A DNA stretch of 64,000 nucleotides from assembly GCF_014698845.1 (NCBI RefSeq), contig NZ_JACJTV010000007.1:62001-126000 (forward strand), written 5' to 3'. How positions within the stretch are numbered: the stretch's first letter is position 1; each line of letters starts with the position of its first letter. Below the pieces are notes generated by a model. It saw only the letters and a list, made by a program, of their open reading frames with translations, had not been told where the DNA came from and did no database searches. This document shows, piece after piece, positions 29,201-36,381 of this stretch. This DNA is from Coleofasciculus sp. FACHB-1120 (GTDB lineage Bacteria > Cyanobacteriota > Cyanobacteriia > Cyanobacteriales > FACHB-T130). Position numbers and translations under genes: made by a program.

Positions 29201-31083
29201 CACAGGAGAAGCTGCAACGAACAACATCGCTACAACAAGCGATTTTAAATAGTTCTAACTACACAATCATTTCTACGACAACAGCGGGTACGATTCTCAC
29301 TTTTAATGCAGCCGCAGAGCGATCGCTAGGATATGCTGCCTCTGAGGTCGTGGGCAAAATGACGCCTGCGATCATCCATGACCCAGAAGAAGTCGTAAAA
29401 CGGGCGCAAGAACTATCTCAGGAGCTGGGAGTTCCAATTGATCCTAATTTTGAGGTTTTTGTTGCCAAAGCCCGATTAGGGGGGTCAGACGAGCGAGAAT
29501 GGTCTTATATTCGCAAAGATGGTAGCCGCTTCCCCGTGCTGCTGTCGATAACGGCTTTGCGCGATGCACAAGGTGAGATTACTGGGTTTCTCGGAATTGG
29601 CAATGACATCACCGATCGCAAAGCTGCTGAGCAAGCATTGCGGCAATCGGAAGCTCAGTTCCGAGAACTGGCGGCTCAAGAAGAACTTTTCAATCAGCTA
29701 TCTAGGCAGATCCGCCACTCTCTAGAACTGGATACCATTCTAGAGACGGCTGTGAACGAAATCTATCATCGGTTGCACCTGGATACGTGCATCTTTGCCT
29801 GGTACCGTCCTGAGATGGAGCCGGTTAGTTGGGAAGGGGTTAAGGAAGCAAAAAATAGTGATTTTCCTAGCTGGGTGGGTTTTTTCCCGGATGAAGCTTT
29901 TGCTGCATTTACTGAGAAAATCCTGCGCCAAGAAATTGTTCGTGTCGATGATGTCAAGACTCTAAACGACGATCCGGCGTTGCAGCAGGTGTTACTGGGA
30001 ACGGGTGCTGCTTCTGTATTAGGGCTACCGCTTCAGACACAATTCGGTAGGATTGGCTTGATAAGTTGTAATCGCATCCAAGAAGCAAAACCTTGGACGA
30101 ATGCTGACGTGGCACTGCTCTGCGCGATCGCAAATCAGATGGCGATCGCAATTAACCAAGCTGAACTCTACGCCGAAGCCGGTCATTCTGCCCGTCTTGC
30201 CCAAGATAAAGCCTTGCAACTCGAACAAACTTTGCAAGAACTCCAAGAAACTCAAACCCAACTGATTCAAGCCGAAAAAATGTCCAGCCTCGGTCAGATG
30301 GTTGCTGGCATTGCCCATGAATTTAACAACCCGGTTAACTTTATCCACGGCAACCTCCAACACGCCAATAACTACATTCAAGACTTGCTTGACTTAGTTG
30401 AGCTGTATCAGCAGCAATATCCCGAACCTACACCTGAAATTGAAAGCTTTGTAGAGAAAATCGAGCTAGAATTTACGGCTAAAGACCTGCCCAAAATGCT
30501 GTCTTCCATGAATATAGGAACGCAGCGAATTCGCGAGCTAGTCTTATCTTTGCGGAACTTCTCGCGCCTTGATGAAGCGGACATGAAAGCCGCTGACCTG
30601 CACGAAGGCATCGACAACACGCTGTTAATTCTAAATAACCGTCTCAAAAAAGAGGTTGAGGTGATTAAGCACTATGGAAATTTACCTTTCATTGAGTGTT
30701 ATCCCGCCCAGCTCAATCAAGTGTTTATGAATATTCTAAATAATGCGATTGATGCCCTATTAGGTCAAAAAGAGCAGAGCGAGAAACAAATAGTCATTTC
30801 TACTCAAGTAATAGCAAACAATCAGATTAGCGTGAGAATTCGAGATAATGGGTCTGGAATCTATCAACCCATAATAGAGAAGATATTTGACCCATTTTTT
30901 ACAACCAAGGAAGTAGGAAAGGGGACAGGTTTAGGACTTTCAATTTCTTACCAAATTATTGAAAAACATGGTGGGAAGATTTTCGTAAGTTCCCAGTTCG
31001 GAGAAGGAACAGAATTTGCGATTTCTCTTCCAATTAAACAGTCAATTTTGTCTGCTAAATCGGCTACAGCGCAGTCGAATTAA
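26254..31083 (+). CDS. Membrane-anchored multi-PAS/GAF/HAMP sensor histidine kinase
   Basis: A 1609-residue kinase. A basic N-terminus leads to membrane helix 1 (about 45-70), a periplasmic helical sensor (70-245), membrane helix 2 (246-268), and a HAMP domain. Then come PAS (330-440), PAS (450-570), PAS (580-690), GAF (695-850), PAS (865-985), PAS (990-1125), GAF (1140-1310), coiled coil, the phospho-acceptor H1355 in AHEFNN, and the ATPase domain ending with GTGLGLS. The ribosome binding site GGAGGT is strong. It has no receiver domain. The next kinase starts 140 bp downstream, so they may be co-transcribed. The transmitter closely resembles those at 14618 and 31224. Confidence 0.92.
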   Translation: MQSSKQKVSQETINLSAVPIPGNYAKKPPRNRLKKLIRRLNIRQKISYGYAVAIGIAALGTSAGLLVGEYYQRQVAEQLEHAQQEEYLLSHLKIAVLEARTHQQQLISQLKKPKEFQGEVFRLSHQINKVKELYFQVNLLGTQDKLFKHSEKESAEIKKWLEIYGGTVEAYSQNLNLILKKIEQAGLQPETVPKNQNLLLNFTDTEEALKFDSLSNDLTKLIEVSTQEEEETAIAFQQVEKLRIQIIAASMLLSMAIATIIARYSSRAIAHPLETATQIAQQVTEQANFTLQAPVVTEDEVGRLTTSLNQLIRSVGTYTQELKQTQAQLDRFFNLSFDMLCIVGFDGYFKQINPAFETTLGYTGEELLAKPLLHFIHSDDRATSIAKAKKLANGVMVSSLINRYCCKDGSYKWLEWTCVPFAPEGLIYAVARDISDRIQAETARQESEQQFRALVANISGAIYRCGCDNDWKMEFISDAIAEISGYPSGDFIHNQVRTFASIIHPEDTAMVDRLVQEAVQKKQPFIIEYRIIRADGSIRWVYEKGQGIFNSAGELLSLDGAIFDISDRKQTEEALYSSNRRVFKILESITDAFYALNHQWEFTYINKQAELLLQRTRSELLGTNIWDVFPEPVGSTFYNQYHQSAAQQISIAFEEFYPSLHTWFEVRVYPSEEGLSVYFHDITERKAAEKALAERARLAAFRADVGSALTQSDTLPGILQRCALAVVKHLDAAFARIWMLNAEENVLELQASAGIYTHLHGNHHRVKVGQFKIGLIAQERKPHLTNSVLDDPRVSDKDWANREGMVAFAGYPLIVEDQLIGVIAMFARHTFSESTFKALEFAADEIAIGIKRKQAEEALRESEERFRLLVEGVKDYAIFMLDPQGRIASWNAGAERINGYRTDEILGQHFHCFYTAEDIELGKPEEELRVATTAGRFEDEGWRVRKSGSQFWANAIVTALWDESGQLRGFSKVTRDITEQKLAQEKLQRTTSLQQAILNSSNYTIISTTTAGTILTFNAAAERSLGYAASEVVGKMTPAIIHDPEEVVKRAQELSQELGVPIDPNFEVFVAKARLGGSDEREWSYIRKDGSRFPVLLSITALRDAQGEITGFLGIGNDITDRKAAEQALRQSEAQFRELAAQEELFNQLSRQIRHSLELDTILETAVNEIYHRLHLDTCIFAWYRPEMEPVSWEGVKEAKNSDFPSWVGFFPDEAFAAFTEKILRQEIVRVDDVKTLNDDPALQQVLLGTGAASVLGLPLQTQFGRIGLISCNRIQEAKPWTNADVALLCAIANQMAIAINQAELYAEAGHSARLAQDKALQLEQTLQELQETQTQLIQAEKMSSLGQMVAGIAHEFNNPVNFIHGNLQHANNYIQDLLDLVELYQQQYPEPTPEIESFVEKIELEFTAKDLPKMLSSMNIGTQRIRELVLSLRNFSRLDEADMKAADLHEGIDNTLLILNNRLKKEVEVIKHYGNLPFIECYPAQLNQVFMNILNNAIDALLGQKEQSEKQIVISTQVIANNQISVRIRDNGSGIYQPIIEKIFDPFFTTKEVGKGTGLGLSISYQIIEKHGGKIFVSSQFGEGTEFAISLPIKQSILSAKSATAQSN

Positions 31084-31223
31084 GATTTATTTAGGCTATT
31101 TTCCTTTCCATTAACGCAAGCCTTGGGTAAACAGTTCAAATCCAAATTTTTGTAGCTAAATAATCTGAACCAATAGTACCATCATGTAAAATCAACAAAT
31201 TACGAATAACTATCTGAAAAAAT

Positions 31224-34019
31224 ATGTCAGAAAGTCGTGGAACCTTCAACGCCGAGGAAGTGTTGCCGGACGAGCGCAACTTCGTCGCCGCTGTTCTAGA
31301 TACAGCAGCAACTTTGGTAGTGGTTCTCGACACTCAGGGACGAATTATCGTTTTCAATCAAGCCTGCCAGCAAACCACTGCTTACTCGGCGGAGGAGGTC
31401 AAAGGCAGACCATTCTGGGATTTGTTTCTGCTGCCAGAAGAAGTGGAACCTGTCAAAGCGGTCTTCAAAACGCTTCAAGCGGGTCAGTTCCCAAACCAAT
31501 ATGACAACTACTGGTTAACGCGCGATCGCGATCGCCGTTTGATTGCTTGGTCAAATACGGCGCTGCTCGACTCCGCTGGTGGGGTTAAGTACATTATCGG
31601 TACGGGAATTGACATTACCGAGCGTCACCAGGCAGAGCAAGCGCTAAAAAAGGCAAAGGCTGAGCTAGAAATCAGGGTTGAAGAACGGACGGCTGAACTT
31701 AGGAAAGCCAACGAGCAATTGCAGAGGGAGATGCTAGAGCGCCAGCGCACCGAGGCAGCGCTCCAGCAGAGCTATAACCTCTTGCAGGGAGTCATTGAAG
31801 GAACGCCTGATGCAATTTTTGTCAAGGATCTGCACTGCCGGGTGGTGATGGCTAATTTAGGTCTTGGCACCATTTTGAATCGGCAGGTAGAGGAAATTAT
31901 TGGCAAGGATAATAGCGAATTGTTGCCACCTGAACTTGCCCGTCAACTCACAGAGACCGAATGTCGAATTATGGCATCGGGAAAAACTGAAGTGGTTGAG
32001 GAAGCTGTTACCATCATGGGCATCACCAAGACTTATCTTTCGACCAAAAGCGTTTTGCGTGACCCTTCTGGTAAGGTGATTGGTCTGATTGGCATCTCGC
32101 GGGATATCACCGAGCGGAAAGCCGCTGAGGAGGCACTTCGAGAATCCGAAGAGCGTTATCGTAACTTTCTTGAGACTGCCTTAGAAGGAGTTTGGGTGAT
32201 TGACGCTGAAAGCAAGACGGTTTTTGTCAATCGCACAATGACAGAAATGCTTGGCTACACAATTGAGGAGATGCAGGGTAGACCGCTTCATGATTTCATG
32301 GATGATGAAGGGAAAGCGATCGCTGCTCACCAAGTCGAACTTCATCGCCAAGGGATCGAAGGCAAGATTGATTTTAAATTAAGTCGCAAAGATGGCTCGT
32401 TTCGATGGGCAATTGTTTCGACCTCTCCCATCTTCGACTCAGCAGGAAATTATGCTGGAGCCTTTGCGATGATTACGGATATCACCGCTCGCCGACAGGC
32501 GGAAGAAGCACTGCGCGAAAGTGAGACGCGGCTGAGAGAACAAGCAAGGCGGGAAAACTTGCTCAACCGTCTGGCTAGCCAAATCCGTAATAGTCTCAAC
32601 TTAGACAAAGTTTTAGAAACAACTGTGCAAGAGATCCGCAATTTGTTGCAGATTGAGCGGTGTCATTTTGCCTGGTATTACCCTGACAGAGAGGAACCCG
32701 GCTGGGAAATCGTCAAGGAAGCTCGCAATCCGGAGCTTTCCGATTTAAAGGGTTACTATCCGATTGCTGCTGTCGGGTCAATGGGGCAAAAGCTTTTGAA
32801 CCTGGAAATGCTGCGAATCGATGATATTGAGAAACTGAGCCAGAGGTCGCGTCTGGCGGCTCAGCCAAGCGAGAAGCCGCGAAGCGCGGCATACGTTAGC
32901 GATCGCTTGTGGCGTAGATTTCTGCGTTCGATGGGCTTCGCCTCTATCTTGGTGCTGCCCATTCAAACGCGATCGGGTACCATTGGTATCCTGAGCTGTT
33001 GCCAGAGTTCTGCACCCAGACCTTGGAGCGATTGGGAAGTCGAACTACTGCACGCTGTAATTGACCAACTTGCGATCGCGATTAACCAAGCCGAACTCTA
33101 CGCCGCCACCCGCACCACTGCTAGACAATTCCAAGAACAAGCCGCCAAGCTCGAACAAACCCTGCACGAACTCCAACAAACCCAAGCTCAACTGGTACAG
33201 ACAGAAAAAATGTCGAGTTTAGGGCAGTTAGTTGCCGGTATTGCCCATGAAATTAATAATCCCGTCAACTTTATTTATGGCAACTTAGCTCACACGGAGG
33301 AATACTCCAAAGACCTCCTCAATCTGCTACAGCTTTATCAGCACCACTATTCCCATCCAGTCCCTGAGATTCAAGACGAAATGACGGCTATCGATCTAGA
33401 TTTTCTGATCGAAGACCTTCCCAAGATGCTAACTTCAATGAAAGTGGGTGCTGAGCGCATTCGTCAGATTGTCTTATCGCTGCGGAACTTCTCCCGTCTG
33501 GATGAAGCAGAAATGAAGGCAGTTGATATTCACGAAGGGATTGAGAGCAGCCTCCTGATTCTACAAAATCGCCTGAAAGCGAAGCCCGACCATCCTAGCA
33601 TTCAATTAATGAAAGAATACGGCGACTTGCCACAAGTAGAATGCTATGCCGGACAGTTGAATCAAGTCTTTATGAATCTACTGACGAATGCAATTGATGC
33701 CTTAGAAGACAGAATGAGTCATGGAGAAGAAAATACTCATTCCTACATCCCTAAGATTCGGATTCGCACCTCTGTTATCAACTCCGATCGGGTATCGATC
33801 AGCATTGCCGATAACGGTCTAGGGATGACAGAAGCCATGAAAAAACAGCTATTTAATCCCTTTTTTACAACTAAACCCGTAGGCAAAGGCACGGGTTTAG
33901 GTTTGTCGATCAGCTATCAAATTGTTGTGGAAAAGCACGGAGGTCAATTGGACTGCCTCTCGGAATTGGGGCAAGGTACAGAGTTTGCGATCGCAATTCC
34001 GATTCAACAGCACACTTAG
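31224..34019 (+). CDS. Soluble PAS/GAF sensor histidine kinase with a GAF insertion
   Basis: A 931-residue kinase without membrane segments: PAS (about 20-140), coiled coil, PAS (180-300), PAS (310-430), GAF (440-625), the phospho-acceptor H675 in AHEINN, and an ATPase domain ending in GTGLGLS. Compared with the two paralogues in this window, the GAF domain carries about 18 extra residues between RIDDIEKL and LWRRFL (about 540-560), encoded by a palindromic repeat (see 32841-32906). The frame is intact, so the protein may still be functional. No response regulator is adjacent. Confidence 0.9.
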   Translation: MSESRGTFNAEEVLPDERNFVAAVLDTAATLVVVLDTQGRIIVFNQACQQTTAYSAEEVKGRPFWDLFLLPEEVEPVKAVFKTLQAGQFPNQYDNYWLTRDRDRRLIAWSNTALLDSAGGVKYIIGTGIDITERHQAEQALKKAKAELEIRVEERTAELRKANEQLQREMLERQRTEAALQQSYNLLQGVIEGTPDAIFVKDLHCRVVMANLGLGTILNRQVEEIIGKDNSELLPPELARQLTETECRIMASGKTEVVEEAVTIMGITKTYLSTKSVLRDPSGKVIGLIGISRDITERKAAEEALRESEERYRNFLETALEGVWVIDAESKTVFVNRTMTEMLGYTIEEMQGRPLHDFMDDEGKAIAAHQVELHRQGIEGKIDFKLSRKDGSFRWAIVSTSPIFDSAGNYAGAFAMITDITARRQAEEALRESETRLREQARRENLLNRLASQIRNSLNLDKVLETTVQEIRNLLQIERCHFAWYYPDREEPGWEIVKEARNPELSDLKGYYPIAAVGSMGQKLLNLEMLRIDDIEKLSQRSRLAAQPSEKPRSAAYVSDRLWRRFLRSMGFASILVLPIQTRSGTIGILSCCQSSAPRPWSDWEVELLHAVIDQLAIAINQAELYAATRTTARQFQEQAAKLEQTLHELQQTQAQLVQTEKMSSLGQLVAGIAHEINNPVNFIYGNLAHTEEYSKDLLNLLQLYQHHYSHPVPEIQDEMTAIDLDFLIEDLPKMLTSMKVGAERIRQIVLSLRNFSRLDEAEMKAVDIHEGIESSLLILQNRLKAKPDHPSIQLMKEYGDLPQVECYAGQLNQVFMNLLTNAIDALEDRMSHGEENTHSYIPKIRIRTSVINSDRVSISIADNGLGMTEAMKKQLFNPFFTTKPVGKGTGLGLSISYQIVVEKHGGQLDCLSELGQGTEFAIAIPIQQHT
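32841..32906. repeat. Palindromic HIP1-containing repeat inserted in a GAF domain
   Basis: The segment contains the perfect hairpin GCCGCG-AAG-CGCGGC (32876-32890) and ends in a GCGATCGC site. The two paralogous kinases lack it at the same position, which marks it as an insertion that kept the frame. Confidence 0.7.
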
Positions 34020-34228
34020 GCTCCATTTTATCGGCTTTGCACTTAAATACACTACAGCTAACTAGTGCCTTCTGTTTTTCGTTTTTACTGATTAACCTTA
34101 ACTGAGTGGCTGATTAATTCGACGAGTGTTAGTCTGTTCATGCTGAAGTGTTAGCGCAGAAATAAGCTGTGTCCAAAGGGACTTTCAGTAGAATAAATAA
34201 AGCGATAAAATTTTAACGAGTAACAGCA

Positions 34229-34705
34229 ATGGGTATCCATCGCGGCATCGTTTCAGCTACCTTTTTAATTTTGACAGGATTGAGCGCGATCGCTCCCCCT
34301 GTTTTCTCTCAAATTCAGGAGTTTACAACTAAACAACCTGAACTCCAACAAATCGATCTAATTTTTAGCCCGAATGTCAATCAAAGTTTTGAAGACGTGC
34401 TTGAGCAAGCAGAATCGATTGCTAGTAATTCTGTTGAGCAGGAATTCGCACGAAACCCGGAGGTTACACAAATTTATATCAGAATCTTCGGTGATGTCAA
34501 AGGACTAATAGCCCCGCTTCTATTTTCAAAAGTGTATCGTTCTGATTGGCAGACAGAACCTAAAATTGACCGTTGGATTCGCTATTTTGATAATTCTGGA
34601 TTGTTGCTAGGCTTTTATAATAATTCATCTAATTCCTTGCCACCACCGATTCCTCCGACACCCACCTTCGGGCGCGAAGACGATCCGGGTTTTCGCGATG
34701 ATTAA
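34229..34705 (+). CDS. Secreted hypothetical protein
   Basis: A 158-residue protein with a signal peptide (hydrophobic core about residues 8-23, likely cut after VFS near 27). The mature part has an alpha-helical acidic region (FEDVLEQAESIASNSVEQEF), a strand TQIYIRIFGD, and a proline-rich, acidic, probably disordered C-terminus (PPPIPPTPTF). I do not recognise a family. Start ATG is at 34229. A hairpin follows the stop codon at 34726, so it is probably transcribed alone. Confidence 0.65.
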   Translation: MGIHRGIVSATFLILTGLSAIAPPVFSQIQEFTTKQPELQQIDLIFSPNVNQSFEDVLEQAESIASNSVEQEFARNPEVTQIYIRIFGDVKGLIAPLLFSKVYRSDWQTEPKIDRWIRYFDNSGLLLGFYNNSSNSLPPPIPPTPTFGREDDPGFRDD

Positions 34706-34725
34706 TCTACAGGTAAATATACAGA

Positions 34726-34749
34726 TAGAGGCGCGAATAAGCGCCTCTA
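34726..34749 (+). terminator. Hairpin after the secreted hypothetical gene
   Basis: A perfect 9-bp stem TAGAGGCGC/GCGCCTCTA with a 6-nt loop lies 20 bp after the stop codon at 34705. There is no T-run, so intrinsic termination is uncertain. Confidence 0.45.
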
Positions 34750-34981
34750 ATACACTTCGGTTAAGGTTTTAAGCCAAAACTTCAGCGCCTCTCAATCCCC
34801 CCCTTCAAAAGGCGCAAGAAAAGTAAAAAAGAGTTTTTTAAATCTCAATTCACTTTTTTATTGCCACACCTAAGCTTCTTCGCTCCCAGTTGATGAGAGC
34901 TAGGGGGAATCTAAGCGTTACAGCAATCACTGAAAATTATTCATTGCGCCTCTAAGTATAAAAAACGCTAAAATAATCTTT

Positions 34982-35815
34982 TTAAGACAACAAACCTGGA
35001 TTTTTCTTTCTACCCTTTAACCCGGTTATTGTTGCCAAAGTTCCAAACAGAAGGATACCCAATGTAGGAGTAGTTTCAGGAACAACTGCCACCTCATCAA
35101 CCACTAAGGCTGAAATACGTGTTCCATCCCCAACATCCACAACTCCAATCCCTAAAGTATATTCCCCTGAAGCTGGAAGAATATAAGAAAAAGTTTGCAA
35201 TCCAGTTTCTTTATTAAAGACACTTGCAGAGTCACTGAACTTTGAAATTGTATCCGCTAAATTAAAGAATTGAGTACCAGAGTCTGACTGAAGGCTGACA
35301 AAAGCAAAGTCATTAAAATCAGGATAGGTAAAGTCATTAACCGCAGCTTGCTCAACAGCCTCATTCGTGAGGAAGTTCCAAGAAAAAGATAACTTTTGCC
35401 CAGTACTGCCTTTAAAAGTTTGCTTGATGGCAGATCCCTCAATCGGCTCTGCGGTAGCCAGATCGTATAAAGATTCATCGCCCAAGAAAGTTGAGAAACC
35501 CAAGAATCCTTCTAAGCTCTCTTCTTCAGCAAAGCCAGAAATGAAGGTGACGGGAGCAGCATTACCGCCAATAATCGGATTTGAATTATTGTCAAAACCA
35601 AGAAGTTCTTGGTATGCAGTTGAGAGAAAAGCTTGACTTTTTCCTTGGGATGGCTTAATTCCGAAAGCTGAAGTTTCTATTCGATAATCGCCTACGGTTT
35701 TCCAACTCTGAAACCCTTCTTCAAATCCTCCATTCAGGATAGCAGCCTTTGCTGTATCCGGAAAACATACACTGGCACCGATAGCAAGTGCCGCAAGACT
35801 AATTGTTTTTATCAT
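34982..35815 (-). CDS. Exported protein with PEP-CTERM-like sorting tail
   Basis: A 277-residue surface protein. It has a signal peptide (hydrophobic core, cut near TAKA) and a beta-sandwich body beginning ILNGGFEEGFQSWKTVGDY, typical of exported proteins with carbohydrate-binding-like folds. It ends with VPETTPTLGILLFG..., one membrane helix and a basic tail: the tripartite C-terminal sorting signal of the PEP-CTERM type, with PET in place of PEP. An exosortase would process it; none is seen here. ATG 35813-35815 is preferred over an upstream start because AGGAG lies 8 bp before it. Confidence 0.8.
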   Translation of the reverse strand: MIKTISLAALAIGASVCFPDTAKAAILNGGFEEGFQSWKTVGDYRIETSAFGIKPSQGKSQAFLSTAYQELLGFDNNSNPIIGGNAAPVTFISGFAEEESLEGFLGFSTFLGDESLYDLATAEPIEGSAIKQTFKGSTGQKLSFSWNFLTNEAVEQAAVNDFTYPDFNDFAFVSLQSDSGTQFFNLADTISKFSDSASVFNKETGLQTFSYILPASGEYTLGIGVVDVGDGTRISALVVDEVAVVPETTPTLGILLFGTLATITGLKGRKKNPGLLS

Positions 35816-36082
35816 TGAGATGACTCCTAGTTTTTTCCGCAAAAAAGGTCATTTTTCAAGTTCTGCTAATTTTTAAGAGCAGGCTTGGGTTGACTTTAAG
35901 TATTTTCACGGATACCTCTATTAAAAGCATTTGTGGTTAAGCAAACATTAATAGAGGAATAAGACCTGCTAAAATTCGGCTTAACAATTTTATTGACAAC
36001 TTTTGGATAAATTTATATTTTATTAATCTTGTATTAACCCAGAGATTAAAGAAGCTTAATTCTACGTCAGTAGTATTCCAGA

Positions 36083-36267
36083 GGGTGCGTAGAAACACCC
36101 AGATTTGGCGGTGGAAGTCGAGCATGAGGGAGCCGCCCATTCGACTAGAGAGAACAAAAAGCAGGCAAGATGCGACAGGTATAGCTACTTATGCCGATGG
36201 CTTGAGGTAATGCTGCGTTGACTAGCAGTTGACATGAATGCTGTGGCTTCGCTGTCGCAGCATTTTT
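36083..36267 (+). ncRNA. Candidate structured RNA upstream of phoX (speculative)
   Basis: In the 566-bp divergent gap between 35815 and 36382, three foldable elements occur in series. A hairpin GGGTG/CACCC is at 36083-36100. Two interleaved stems of an H-type pseudoknot follow: 36107-36112 pairs with 36132-36137, and 36116-36121 with 36141-36146. A hairpin AATGCTG/CAGCATT then ends in five Ts near 36267. The arrangement would suit a leader or small RNA on the plus strand. A 67-codon minus-strand frame (35937-36140) overlaps it and could instead be a degraded gene. No known riboswitch class matched. Confidence 0.3.
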
Positions 36268-36291
36268 GGTTGGCTGTTTTGGTTGACTGTT
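36266..36291 (+). repeat. Tandem 13-bp direct repeat upstream of phoX
   Basis: Two adjacent copies of TTGGTTGRCTGTT (36266-36278 and 36279-36291) differ at one base and lie 91 bp before the phoX start. They could be a regulator binding site. They do not fit the usual cyanobacterial Pho box (CTTAACCT-type repeats). Confidence 0.4.
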
Positions 36292-36381
36292 TAGGCTTTA
36301 TAGAGGTTAGCTCGGCTAAATTCCTGCCAAATAATGACTCAAGATTTTTGATTATTGCGATCGCAAAAAGAGAGGAATTTA

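Noticed and set aside
35937-36140. 67-codon minus-strand ORF in the phoX upstream region
   Set aside because: Composition is A/T-biased with no start context; it overlaps the structured segment. A decayed gene is possible but unsupported.
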